A stretch of DNA of 45,469 nucleotides from an uncultured Lachnospiraceae bacterium (GTDB lineage Bacteria; Bacillota; Clostridia; Lachnospirales; Lachnospiraceae): positions 1 through 45,469 of the forward strand of contig CAJTVT010000022.1 in the NCBI GenBank assembly GCA_910580015.1, in the 5' to 3' direction. The notes below the pieces were generated by a model that ran no database searches, was not told the origin of the DNA, and saw only the letters and a list, made by a program, of their open reading frames with translations. The number at the start of each line of letters is the position of its first letter. The first letter of the stretch is position 1. Position numbers and translations under genes: made by a program. Of the stretch, positions 1 to 8,892 are shown one piece after another.

Positions 1-122
1 TACCCAATCCAAGGCATTTTCAGCTTTTAAATGTTCTGTTATGCCCTGCGCCTGTCTGTCAATGTCGGAAAGATAAGCGTTCAACTTGCCGCCGCAGTGC
101 GATCCCTGCGGATGCCCTCCGC

Positions 123-3100
123 TTATTTTACTTTTATCTTCTTATTTCCGCCCTTCTTCAAAATCTTCAACAGTTTATCCTTCTGGGATTTCTTCATACC
201 CTTTGTTTTAAACGTCAGATTCTTGGTGGTTCCCTTAAACGCATTACTCTGCACAGTCTTTAAATTCTTACCCTTTAATGTAATCGTGTTCAACTTCTTG
301 CAGCCAGAAAATGCATTTTTCTCAATCGTTGTCACATTGGTTCCAAGTTTAGCCTTCGTCATCTTGCTATAACCTTTAAATGCATTCTTACCAATTGTCA
401 CAACCTTACATTTTACCTTATGGATTGTCACGGTTGACGGAATCGTCACGCTCTTAGCTTTCTTATTCTCTCCCTTATAAACCATAACAGTTTTCTTTTT
501 CGCACTTATCACACGGTAAGTAATCTTAGCTTTTTTGTCTGTCATCTTTACGCCGTCTTTAAATGGATTGATTTTTGTCCACTTTGCATACAGCTTCAGA
601 TTCTTTTTAACGGGTGAAGAGAAATTATATTTTGTGGTACAGGAAGAATTTGTATACCAGCCACCAAATGTATAACCTTTTCTTGTAGGATTGGCAGGTG
701 CTTTCACTTTCTGTCCTTCCGTAACGGTCTTTGCTGCAACGGATGATCCGCCTTTGCTGTCAAATGTAACTTTATATTTCTTAGGCGTCTCTGGCTTAAG
801 CTTCAGATTGCTCTTGGCTTCCTCAATGGCATCGATAGCTTCTTGCAGATCTTCCAGTGTTGCCTCGCCCTTAACAAGCTGCTTCGCCTGATTTACTGCA
901 TCTTCCAAGACTTTTAATGACTCCTCTGTATAACGAGTATCTTTCAGCTCCTTTTCTTCTGCATTCTTTATTATATCCAAAAGCTCCTTCTTTTTGGCAG
1001 TTATGGCAGCATCTTCTTTTGACACAAGTTCAAATTCATTGAGTTGGTCAACAAACCCATTGAGACTATCTGCTGTTGCATTTACGTTTGCCAACTCTTT
1101 CTCTGCATTTTTAATGATCTCCTTCAACCCTTGAATGGATTCTGATGTATAATCATCTTCATTTATTTCGGCCAAAAATTCCTTCATCTCATTAACTGTA
1201 ACAACCAGCCTCTTTCTAGCTGCCACTGTTTCATCTGGAACTGTTCCTGACACTGGAACTAATCTTTCTACCGCAGTTTTCAACTGTTCATATGCAGAAA
1301 TATAGTCTTCCTCAATTTCACTCTCACTCTGAAGCACCTGCTGTGCTATCTTCTTAGCGTTTTCGAGCTTCTTCCAAGTGAATGTGGTATAATCTGTCTC
1401 TTTGTAGTTCTCACAATCGGTTAATAAATCTTGCAGCTTTTTCTTTACATCATCCACTTTGACCTCACTGTAAAGGTTCAATTCTGCAATTGTGGCATGA
1501 CTTGCCTGTGTATTGTGCATCAGCAGCTTGACCTTCTTTGCCACAACTGGTTCAAACACTGCCGTCTTTAACTCTGTGTTGTTTGCCCAGCGCTCATGAT
1601 CTACGACCGTTTTCGTTGCTCCCTGTTCGTCGGTTACAACAATACTATATTCGTAAATCCTTCCATTCAAATGATCCTGCCTTGGCAGATAAGTCAATTT
1701 TGCCACGGTTTCTGGGGTTGGCAGCGTTATCTCAAACCAATGCGCACCTTCTGGATGAATATCTGTTACCGTGCCAACTGACGTATCACTGTTATAATTC
1801 TGATGCCAGTATGTGCTGTTATCCCCATCGATCGTCCCTGCCTGTGAACCTTCGGAAGGATGTGTAGAGCAAGCGTCTGTTGTCCATTCTTCTCTGGAAA
1901 GTCTGCCATACTCACCAGAAACTTCTTTTTCTGTGGTAACTGTCACATAATCAATCTCACCTTGAAAACTATTTGTTGTACTTCCAATACGTCCAAACGG
2001 CACCAGCATAGTCGCAATCTTTGTGATTCCTTCTTTTGCCAACTTTTCACTCAGCTCCGTGTCTGGATGATTTTCAAAATAAATATCAGGATTATTATTG
2101 GTGGAAATCACCACAACTTGATCGCCTCTGTTTGTTGTTTTTAATGTTCCATCTTCATTATAATGCTTATTATCAATCAACTGTCCATCCACATATAATT
2201 CAACAGAATCTTTTCCACTTCGAAATTCCAACTCTACCCACTGATCCTTTGGAAGCTCATAATGAAAAGAGTAGTGATATCCTTCTCTGGAGAATCCAAC
2301 CTTTCCAGTACCTTTTTGAACTGCTTTAAATGCATATGTCCCATAAGTTCCAAAATTATCTTTGGATTCACAAAGAATCTGTTCACCGGACGCATCTGCA
2401 TCCATTTTCACTCTCATCTTCAGGATCGCATTTGAGCCTACCTGATCGAGCGGCGTCTCAACATAGCTTTCCCCACCTTTTAGTTTTAGCGCTTTTCCCT
2501 CAGAACCATCTACCTGCTCTGCATTCTGTACCTTTGTCAGATCGTACCCATTAGGGCTTGCATCTTGATTCAACTCACCATCAAATTTGTAATCGGCAAC
2601 CTTTGAGGAAACCGTATCTGGCTCCCCATAAATGGTCGTCCCTGGAGCTGTGCTAGTTTTAGCGAAGATCTGTGAAAATTCTTTATAATTCCTGTCAGCT
2701 GCGTCACCCCAAAGTTTCGCTCCATAGGAAGGCAACGCCTGGAAAAACCGATCAAAGGAATCATACTGAGATATACCATTTGCACGGGTGTCTACAGAAT
2801 CATGCCAGATCGCATAGCAGCCGCCCAGCATTTGATCATCTCCTGCTCTGACAACGAAATTATTAAAATTATTCGGCTGCCAGTTCGTGTATATGTTATT
2901 TGCATTGATATAGTCATTATAATAGCCAGCCGCTGGAACTATGTAGTTCGGTCCTTCCAGCGTGTTAATCAGATCAAATCCCATATCATACATGTTCTTT
3001 GGATTTGCATATCCTGTATTCCAGATGTTAAGCTGCACATTTTCGGAACGCACTGGAGTTGTACCATTTTTATTGGAGAGACTACCCCACATACGCACAG

Positions 3101-4973
3101 TCCTTCCCGTACCTTGTACAAACTCAATCATCTTGTCTGAAAATTGCCGGAAATACTCAATTCCCTGTTGTCCTGCCACTCCGTGGTATTCATCTGTACC
3201 GATATGAATGATGGTATCTTCATCAAACACAGGATCTGGCCCTTCAAAATATTCATTCCAGATACTTTTTACAATTCCCATTGTCTGATCCATTTTTGTC
3301 AGATCAAGTTCGTCGATTCGATACCGTCCCTGGCCCTGTACGGTATTTGTAGACATAATTTCGGTAAACGCCCTTGTAAATGGTAATGCATGGGCTGGCA
3401 TATCAAACTCTGGTATAATTTGAACACCTCTTGTCCGACTGTCTTTTATAAATTGACGGAACTGGTCTTTTGTATAATAGACATCTTCTGAAGTTGCTGA
3501 TTTACCTGTCACTGCCCCTTTTACCGTTGATTCCAGACGAAAACCTGCATATGCTTCTTTTATAGCGGTCTGTTCATCTGGATAATCCTCCAAAAAGATT
3601 AAATTATCACTTATATGTATTTGAAGGTTATTCATCTTATACCAAGCCATATTTTCCATAAATTCATACAGTGCGTCTATGCTAAAAGGCTTCCTTCCCA
3701 CATCAAAACTAAATCCACGCACCTCATATTTGGGATAATCCCGAACAAATCCTTTTGGCATCGTGCCATTTGTCTGCTTTAATACTTGCAAAATCGTTCT
3801 GGTTGCCCAATATGCTCCTGTGACATGTTCCGCACTTATTGCCACGGTATCACCGATATCCAAGGTATAACCTTCTTCTCCAAGACCCTCTGGTTCTGAA
3901 GCAAACGACAAAACAAAATCTCCCGCAGAGGCCATCACACCTGGTGCGCTTCCATCCATAACAGAAAGACTAAGTCCTGTCATTTCCTTATAATCCTCAG
4001 CAAACATTTTTGCCACATCAAAAAGCTCACTGTTTTGCACTACAATCCAACCATTGGAATCTGCAAGAAAATTCCCTGTCCCGCCATGCCATTCCTGAAG
4101 TTCTGGAATCACGGCTGGCTTTTGATTCTGATCTTGTGATGTGGTATATCTACCAGGAACTGTAATCGTAAATTCTTCCGTTTGAGCCACAGATCCATCT
4201 GGCTCTGCATCGCTCTCTGGACAAGTAACTTCGTAAAATCCTTTTACTACTTTTGTCTCAAGAGGCTTGTAAATATTCCCATTCTCATCAATTACCTGTT
4301 CATAATCCGCACAAAATCGAATGCTTCCTCCTTCTGGAACTGTCGGCATTGGAATACTAGCGTCATCCGCACCTGGTGTTGGCGGCTGGATAGCATCGAC
4401 AATTTTCTGTGCCTCACTTCTGGTATCTGGCACATCTCCTGCATAAACTTCCAATTCATAGATCGCAACATTTGGCCAGCCCATAGGAGATGAATCATCC
4501 ACACAATCTCCTAAAATATCAGACATAGAAAATCGGATAAACTTTGCAGTCACAGCGCTTGTCAGTGTAATTCTTTCTTCCCGTGCAGCCGGAATTTCCG
4601 TTCTTTCATAAATCTGGCTCCAAGAACCATCTGCACCAGTAAGAGAGGCTTCAATTGTTAATCTCTGAACTGTTCTGCGCTCCCAAAGAATCGAAAAAGC
4701 GCTCATGGTCTGTTCCGCCTCCCACGCAAGCGTCACGGTCCGAGTCACATTCGCAGGATTTGTCGCCCATTTTGTGTCTTCGCTGCCGTCATTCAGCTTA
4801 TCTGGTGTAAATGATGTATTTGTTTCTGAATCTGACGCTGTGGCTGTAGCGCTCAGCGCCAGATTATCTGTCCCAGCAGCCATTGCTTGTTCTGGCATCA
4901 CCTGAATAGCTGTCAACATCAGGCAAAATGCCAAAAAAACAGCCATTCCTCTTCTTATTTTTTCACAAAACAT
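123..4973 (-). CDS. secreted multidomain GH20 beta-N-acetylhexosaminidase
   Basis: Predicted extracellular enzyme that removes terminal N-acetylhexosamine (or lacto-N-biose) from host or dietary glycans. A signal peptide (about residues 1-32, ending AMA-A) is followed by an F5/8C (CBM32-like) module (35-180), a GH20b-like domain (about 285-410), and the GH20 barrel (about 414-785) with the catalytic pair D594-E595 in HIGTDEYHG. Downstream are a concanavalin/laminin-G-like module (about 791-1020), a second F5/8C module (about 1026-1170), FIVAR-like helical repeats (about 1172-1395), an InlB B-repeat-like module (about 1398-1470) and a BspA-type leucine-rich region (about 1471-1616). No LPXTG anchor is present, so surface attachment would rely on the C-terminal repeats. 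AGGAGGT lies 6 bases before the ATG. GH20 includes both hexosaminidases and lacto-N-biosidases, and the sequence alone does not decide which this is. Confidence 0.93.
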   Translation of the reverse strand: MFCEKIRRGMAVFLAFCLMLTAIQVMPEQAMAAGTDNLALSATATASDSETNTSFTPDKLNDGSEDTKWATNPANVTRTVTLAWEAEQTMSAFSILWERRTVQRLTIEASLTGADGSWSQIYERTEIPAAREERITLTSAVTAKFIRFSMSDILGDCVDDSSPMGWPNVAIYELEVYAGDVPDTRSEAQKIVDAIQPPTPGADDASIPMPTVPEGGSIRFCADYEQVIDENGNIYKPLETKVVKGFYEVTCPESDAEPDGSVAQTEEFTITVPGRYTTSQDQNQKPAVIPELQEWHGGTGNFLADSNGWIVVQNSELFDVAKMFAEDYKEMTGLSLSVMDGSAPGVMASAGDFVLSFASEPEGLGEEGYTLDIGDTVAISAEHVTGAYWATRTILQVLKQTNGTMPKGFVRDYPKYEVRGFSFDVGRKPFSIDALYEFMENMAWYKMNNLQIHISDNLIFLEDYPDEQTAIKEAYAGFRLESTVKGAVTGKSATSEDVYYTKDQFRQFIKDSRTRGVQIIPEFDMPAHALPFTRAFTEIMSTNTVQGQGRYRIDELDLTKMDQTMGIVKSIWNEYFEGPDPVFDEDTIIHIGTDEYHGVAGQQGIEYFRQFSDKMIEFVQGTGRTVRMWGSLSNKNGTTPVRSENVQLNIWNTGYANPKNMYDMGFDLINTLEGPNYIVPAAGYYNDYINANNIYTNWQPNNFNNFVVRAGDDQMLGGCYAIWHDSVDTRANGISQYDSFDRFFQALPSYGAKLWGDAADRNYKEFSQIFAKTSTAPGTTIYGEPDTVSSKVADYKFDGELNQDASPNGYDLTKVQNAEQVDGSEGKALKLKGGESYVETPLDQVGSNAILKMRVKMDADASGEQILCESKDNFGTYGTYAFKAVQKGTGKVGFSREGYHYSFHYELPKDQWVELEFRSGKDSVELYVDGQLIDNKHYNEDGTLKTTNRGDQVVVISTNNNPDIYFENHPDTELSEKLAKEGITKIATMLVPFGRIGSTTNSFQGEIDYVTVTTEKEVSGEYGRLSREEWTTDACSTHPSEGSQAGTIDGDNSTYWHQNYNSDTSVGTVTDIHPEGAHWFEITLPTPETVAKLTYLPRQDHLNGRIYEYSIVVTDEQGATKTVVDHERWANNTELKTAVFEPVVAKKVKLLMHNTQASHATIAELNLYSEVKVDDVKKKLQDLLTDCENYKETDYTTFTWKKLENAKKIAQQVLQSESEIEEDYISAYEQLKTAVERLVPVSGTVPDETVAARKRLVVTVNEMKEFLAEINEDDYTSESIQGLKEIIKNAEKELANVNATADSLNGFVDQLNEFELVSKEDAAITAKKKELLDIIKNAEEKELKDTRYTEESLKVLEDAVNQAKQLVKGEATLEDLQEAIDAIEEAKSNLKLKPETPKKYKVTFDSKGGSSVAAKTVTEGQKVKAPANPTRKGYTFGGWYTNSSCTTKYNFSSPVKKNLKLYAKWTKINPFKDGVKMTDKKAKITYRVISAKKKTVMVYKGENKKAKSVTIPSTVTIHKVKCKVVTIGKNAFKGYSKMTKAKLGTNVTTIEKNAFSGCKKLNTITLKGKNLKTVQSNAFKGTTKNLTFKTKGMKKSQKDKLLKILKKGGNKKIKVK

Positions 4974-5021
4974 ACATATACCTCCTTTTTTTTAATTTAT
5001 TTTTTGTATACAAGTGGTTAT

Positions 5022-5050
5022 ATTATATAATTAAATTCCAAAATATTCAA
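5022..5050 (-). promoter_or_regulatory. promoter of the GH20 gene
   Basis: On the minus strand TTGAAT (5050-5045), a 17-base spacer and a consensus TATAAT (5027-5022) lie about 50 bases upstream of the GH20 start codon, in a very AT-rich stretch. Predicted from sequence only. Confidence 0.6.
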
Positions 5051-5115
5051 GCATTTTGTGCATAATGCTTTTTTATTGTGACAAGCACATTTTATTACAG
5101 AGTTTTAAAAGCTGA

Positions 5116-5316
5116 AAAAGAGGCTGCCGCACGAACATAAATGACAAGACATAGATTTGTTCAAAGGGTTTATATTACAAAGCAATGCAAAGAAAATGCA
5201 CAAAAATTATCTTGGAAAACTAGCTTCCCAGAGTAATTTTTGTGCATTCCTTCTTTACCGCTTGAGCAGCAAGACCTTTTGAACAAGTGAATTTAGTTCG
5301 TGCGACAGACTCTTTT
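5116..5316. repeat. MITE-like 201-bp imperfect palindrome
   Basis: The 21-bp ends (5116-5136 and 5296-5316) are inverted copies differing at two positions, sharing CGCACGAAC and AAAAGAG. Inner arms also pair: TTGTTCAAA with TTTGAACAA, and a perfect 15-bp pair AATGCACAAAAATTA / TAATTTTTGTGCATT around a CTAG-containing centre. The element fills most of the gap between the RNase H gene and the GH20 gene, and its right end lies one base from the RNase H stop codon. It carries no ORF of note. The structure fits a miniature inverted-repeat element mobilised in trans. It could also act as a transcription terminator for the RNase H transcript. No clear target duplication was seen. Confidence 0.65.
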
Positions 5317-5317
5317 A

Positions 5318-5941
5318 TCAAATTAATTGCAATGCTTTTTTTGCAAGATGATCTGCCAGATCATTGTACTGATCTCCAGAATGACCTTTCACTTTCACAA
5401 ACTCTACTTGCACCTTATCCTTGGCTTTTCGATAAAACTCTGCATACGCAATCGTTCCTGGCTTTTTGGCCTGCCAATCCCCATGACACCATCTTGCGAT
5501 CCCTTCATAATCATGATAAATCGTAACACTTTTAATCCCATGCTCCAGACAATACTGCATTGCAGCTTGAGCACCTTTGAGTTCCCCTGCCACATTACGC
5601 ATTTCCGCCAGAGCTTTATCGCTGTATTTCTCGGAAAAATGCAATTCACGACCCTGATGAAAAAAAACCATCCCATAAGAAAATGTATTTGTAGTAGAAT
5701 CATAGCTTCCATCCACATAGGCAACTGCCTCTGTCTGCACCAAGTTTCCCAAAGCTTTTGCATCGGAATCCGACTCTTGACAAAGACTTTCTCTATTTAT
5801 AAATTCCAATGCCTGCTCCCTGGAGGCAAACCCTTTAAATACTGCACCAGAAAACCCGTGAATCTGTTTCTGACACTCAGCCCAAGTCTCATAGATACCT
5901 GGTGTTTTCCCCACCTTTACCGCATAATATTTCTTCGGCAT
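5318..5941 (-). CDS. rnhA: ribonuclease H1 with N-terminal hybrid-binding domain
   Basis: Cleaves the RNA strand of RNA-DNA hybrids (R-loops, replication primers) in the cytoplasm. Residues 4-48 form a viroplasmin/RNase H hybrid-binding domain (KYYAVKVGKTPGIYETW), followed by a short linker and a type 1 RNase H fold (about 72-207). The four acidic catalytic residues are visible as D77 (YVDGS), E120 (AGELKGA), D144 (HDYEG) and D194 (NDLAD), with H187 in KGHSGD. The length is typical for hybrid-binding-domain RNase H1 of Clostridia. The start lies 3 bases after the mutarotase stop and has no good ribosome site, which suggests translational coupling in a galM-rnhA operon. Confidence 0.93.
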   Translation of the reverse strand: MPKKYYAVKVGKTPGIYETWAECQKQIHGFSGAVFKGFASREQALEFINRESLCQESDSDAKALGNLVQTEAVAYVDGSYDSTTNTFSYGMVFFHQGRELHFSEKYSDKALAEMRNVAGELKGAQAAMQYCLEHGIKSVTIYHDYEGIARWCHGDWQAKKPGTIAYAEFYRKAKDKVQVEFVKVKGHSGDQYNDLADHLAKKALQLI

Positions 5942-5944
5942 AGG

Positions 5945-6988
5945 CTACTTCACATAAAAGCGATAGACCGTTTTGGTCGTAAACACTTCTCCTGCCTTTC
6001 GAATGGGTGAAGGCACATTTTCCTGATTCATTGCATTGGGATAGAACTGAGATTCCAGACAGAATCCACAACGTTTGCCATAAGCTTTCCCATCTTTACC
6101 AGTATGGTCACTGATAAAATTGCCTGCATAAAACTGTACACCACAACACTCTGTGGACGCCTCCATGGCAATTCCAGTTTCCTCACAGTACGCATTTGCC
6201 ATCACTTTCATTTCTCCCACTTTATCACTGAGCACATAATTATGATCATAACCTCCAGACAATTTCAACTGTTCAAAATCTGCCTCGATATCCTGACCAA
6301 TGGGCTTCATTGTTCGAAAATCCATAGGCGTTCCCTGTACGGGTGCAATCTCTCCAGTGGGGATCGCATTCTCATCGCGAACTGGATGAAAAGCGTCTGC
6401 CAAAATCTGCAATTTCTGATTCAGAACAGGGCCGCTTTCATGCCCTCCCAAATTAAAATAAGAATGATTTGTAAAATTCATCACAGTATCTTTATCTGCC
6501 TCTCCCCGGTAGCTGATCTCCACTGCATCTTCCTCTGTCAGTGTATAGGTAACCTCCACCTTAAGGTTCCCAGGGAATCCTTGCTCTTCTTCTGTGCTCA
6601 GATGAAAAAATGTAATACTGTTGTCTGTATGTTCTTTAACTTCCCACACCACCTGATCAAATCCGTTTGGACCACTGTGGAGACTGTTTCCTTTTTCATT
6701 GGCGGGAACCTGCCACAACTTTCCATCTATCATCATCTGAGCCTTATCAATTCGGTTCCCATTTCTTCCAATCGTAGCTCCAAAATAACTGGTCTGTCTG
6801 TCATATTCTCCAGCATCATCATATCCCAATACCACATCACGCACAACGCCGTTCTTATCAGGAATCAACACAGATACTAAAGTTGCCCCAAAATCTGTTA
6901 CCTTAATTACTGTGTGTTTGCTGTTCTCCAATACATACAGGGATGCTTTCTCTCCCCGTTTATTTGTTCCAAATGCTAATGTCTGCAT
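5945..6988 (-). CDS. galM: aldose 1-epimerase (galactose mutarotase)
   Basis: Interconverts the alpha and beta anomers of galactose or glucose at the entrance of the Leloir pathway. The protein has the mutarotase beta-sandwich with its hallmark segments: GATIGRNGNRI near the N-terminus, FTNHSYFNLGGH (catalytic His region), LSGGYDHNYV, and the C-terminal FCLESQFYPNAMN that includes the catalytic Glu. I chose the ATG at 6988 because AGGAGGT lies 8 bases upstream. A longer reading to 7042 has no ribosome site and would add 18 residues absent from the family. It fits functionally with the GH42 beta-galactosidase elsewhere in the window, and is followed by rnhA after 3 bases. Confidence 0.93.
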   Translation of the reverse strand: MQTLAFGTNKRGEKASLYVLENSKHTVIKVTDFGATLVSVLIPDKNGVVRDVVLGYDDAGEYDRQTSYFGATIGRNGNRIDKAQMMIDGKLWQVPANEKGNSLHSGPNGFDQVVWEVKEHTDNSITFFHLSTEEEQGFPGNLKVEVTYTLTEEDAVEISYRGEADKDTVMNFTNHSYFNLGGHESGPVLNQKLQILADAFHPVRDENAIPTGEIAPVQGTPMDFRTMKPIGQDIEADFEQLKLSGGYDHNYVLSDKVGEMKVMANAYCEETGIAMEASTECCGVQFYAGNFISDHTGKDGKAYGKRCGFCLESQFYPNAMNQENVPSPIRKAGEVFTTKTVYRFYVK

Positions 6989-7095
6989 TCTAATGTTACC
7001 TCCTTTTGCTGTCTCAAAAATATAAACTTTCAAGCACATCATTTTATGTATATTTTATACCGCAAAATCCACAATTACAAGCAATTTTTCCTCTC

Positions 7096-7911
7096 TTATC
7101 GAATTAGCTTATCGGATTTTAAGATATGATTCGATAACCAGCCAAATAAAAACTCCATAAGCCCTTCCAGATATTCCTGCTGATTCTGATCCACCTGATC
7201 CAAATCCACTTCCTCAAGCTTAGACACAAACGCATGATGAGCCATTTTCTGAGCTTCCAATCCTGCATACCCAATACTCTCCATATATTCCTCTTCATCA
7301 CGGAAATGTTCTTTGGTATATTCCTCAAGCCTGTCAAGAATCCCCACAATTTCATCATATTTATCATGTAGAAGTTCTGCTTTTACCAAAGCATTTGCTT
7401 CCCCAATAATCTCAAACAACGTCTCATGTTCTCCGTCAATCAGTGGTATACCTGTCAGATACTGTTCTGTAAAGACACATGGATTATCCTGATGTTTCCA
7501 CTCCTGTCTGGGCGGCATTTTCCCAATCATAATGTCGCTGCTTAAAATATGTTGGTACAGCCAACGAGTTAGATATCGCATCAATTCTTCCAAGACTTCT
7601 TGTTGATTTTCCATTTCTGAAATATTTCGCAGATCCATACTGTCAATCTTCTCACGGAATATCATATGTTGTTCCTTCTGAAGTTCCAGCTCTGGATCAT
7701 TGATGGCTGCCATATAAGCTTCCTCACCTGCAAAATGGCGATCCGCATATTCTTTTAATTCCTCTAGTATTTCTATCACTTGATGGTACTTATCCTGCAA
7801 CATCTCGTTGTGAAGCAGCTTTAATGTTTGATTAATTAAACCAAACAGTTTTTCATGTTCCTCATCAATTTTCTGAATGCCAGTCAGACAATCCTGCGTA
7901 AATTCGTACAT
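7096..7911 (-). CDS. tandem two-domain bacteriohemerythrin
   Basis: Two hemerythrin-like four-helix bundles in tandem (about residues 4-130 and 147-271), predicted to bind a non-haem di-iron centre for oxygen sensing, storage or detoxification in the cytoplasm of an anaerobe. Each domain shows the expected ligand series: H19, H59-x3-E63, H82, H121-x4-D126 in the first, and H162, H202-x3-E206, H225 and a final NHILKSD in the second. In both domains the first His of the usual H-x3-H pair is replaced by Gln (Q78 and Q221). GAGGAAGG precedes the ATG. The gene stands alone, divergent from bioY. No signalling domain is fused. Confidence 0.9.
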   Translation of the reverse strand: MYEFTQDCLTGIQKIDEEHEKLFGLINQTLKLLHNEMLQDKYHQVIEILEELKEYADRHFAGEEAYMAAINDPELELQKEQHMIFREKIDSMDLRNISEMENQQEVLEELMRYLTRWLYQHILSSDIMIGKMPPRQEWKHQDNPCVFTEQYLTGIPLIDGEHETLFEIIGEANALVKAELLHDKYDEIVGILDRLEEYTKEHFRDEEEYMESIGYAGLEAQKMAHHAFVSKLEEVDLDQVDQNQQEYLEGLMEFLFGWLSNHILKSDKLIR

Positions 7912-7964
7912 GCTCTTTTCCTTCCTCTCTTTTCTGTTTCGGTCAGTTCACGAAATATACATTG

Positions 7965-7993
7965 ATTTTAAGATAATTTCAGAACAAAAGCAA
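7965..7993 (-). promoter_or_regulatory. promoter of the hemerythrin gene
   Basis: Minus strand TTGCTT (7993-7988), 17-base spacer, TAAAAT (7970-7965), about 55 bases before the start codon. Predicted from sequence only. Confidence 0.5.
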
Positions 7994-8047
7994 TCCCTGG
8001 CGTATGTATTTCTGCTGGATGATGACATTTCCATTGTAAATCATTCT

Positions 8048-8080
8048 ATTGTTAACTATTTTGATATTTTAGTTGACAAT
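8048..8080 (+). promoter_or_regulatory. BirA (biotin repressor) operator
   Basis: ATTGTTAAC, 15 bases, GTTGACAAT: an inverted repeat of 9-bp arms with one mismatch. This matches the known Firmicutes BirA box (TTGTTAAC-N14-16-GTTAACAA). It overlaps the -35 element of the bioY promoter, so biotinyl-AMP-loaded BirA would block transcription when biotin is plentiful. Confidence 0.85.
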
Positions 8081-8101
8081 TATCTTTTTGCCATTTATAC
8101 T
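8073..8101 (+). promoter_or_regulatory. promoter of bioY
   Basis: Perfect TTGACA (8073-8078), 17-base spacer, TATACT (8096-8101). The right half of the BirA operator covers the -35 box. The predicted transcript start is about 8108, giving a short untranslated leader before the ATG at 8151. Confidence 0.8.
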
Positions 8102-8150
8102 TTTGAAAGAACCACAATACATATCCAAACACACAGAAAGGAAAAATTTT

Positions 8151-8732
8151 ATGCAGAAACCTACAGATTTTAACAATTCTCCCCCCACAAAACCAAATTT
8201 CTCTGTACGCCAGATGGCAGTCATCGGCGTTATGACAGCCGTCACCTGTATTTTGGCGCCTTTCTCCATTCCAATCGGACCGGTTCCAATCTCAATGACC
8301 AACCTGGCAATTTACTTTTCTCTGTATGTACTTGGCATGAAAAAAGGAACCATCAGCTACCTTGTATACCTTTTGATCGGATTGATCGGTGTCCCAGTGT
8401 TTTCTGGTTTCACCAGCGGGCCTGAAAAACTTTTTGGCCCCACAGGAGGCTATCTCATCGGCTTTCTTCCTATGGCTATCCTTGCTGGTCTTGTCATTGA
8501 TAAATTCCATCACCGTCGTATCATCTCTTTCCTTGGTATGGTAGCTGGAACCATAATCTGCTATGCACTGGGTACCATTTGGCTTGGCTATCAGGCGCAT
8601 TTGGACTGGAAAGCCGCACTATTTGCCGGAGTGATCCCCTTCCTTCCAGGAGATATTATTAAGATGGCCCTTGCCGCTGTCCTGGGACCTGAAATTCGCA
8701 AGCAATTGGTGAAAGCTCAATTATTTATCTAA
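8151..8732 (+). CDS. bioY: biotin transporter BioY (ECF S-component)
   Basis: Membrane substrate-binding subunit of an energy-coupling-factor importer for biotin. The 193-residue protein has about six hydrophobic segments and the typical BioY features: a first segment with MTAVTCILAPFSIPIGPVPISM, the GVPVFSGFTSGPEKLFGPTGGYLIGF block and a terminal PGDIIKMALAAVLG. The ECF ATPases and T-component are not in the window, as is normal for group II S-components. I chose the ATG at 8151 (AGAAAGG upstream), because the longer reading from 8073 would start inside the promoter. The upstream BirA operator independently supports the biotin assignment. Confidence 0.95.
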   Translation: MQKPTDFNNSPPTKPNFSVRQMAVIGVMTAVTCILAPFSIPIGPVPISMTNLAIYFSLYVLGMKKGTISYLVYLLIGLIGVPVFSGFTSGPEKLFGPTGGYLIGFLPMAILAGLVIDKFHHRRIISFLGMVAGTIICYALGTIWLGYQAHLDWKAALFAGVIPFLPGDIIKMALAAVLGPEIRKQLVKAQLFI

Positions 8733-8818
8733 TTACAACTCGAATAGGGAAGACTTTTCCAACTCTCCGCGCCTGCGTGCGCCACATAATGGCATAGTTC
8801 CTCTGTATGGAACTACAC

Positions 8819-8866
8819 ATAAAAGCGTCATGATTCAGCTCTTTGTCTGAACCATGACGCTTTTCT
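8819..8866. terminator. bidirectional terminator between bioY and gdhA
   Basis: An 18-bp stem with one mismatch (AAAAGCGTCATG... / ...CATGACGCTTTT) around a short loop. A-rich and T-rich ends on both sides allow it to serve both convergent genes. Confidence 0.85.
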
Positions 8867-8892
8867 AAAAGATTCTATCGTTCAATCAAGTA

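Noticed and set aside
1..122. Terminator or next gene after the GH20 gene
   Set aside because: A short CCGCAG/CTGCGG hairpin is present but with no T tract, and no convincing ORF can be followed to the window edge.
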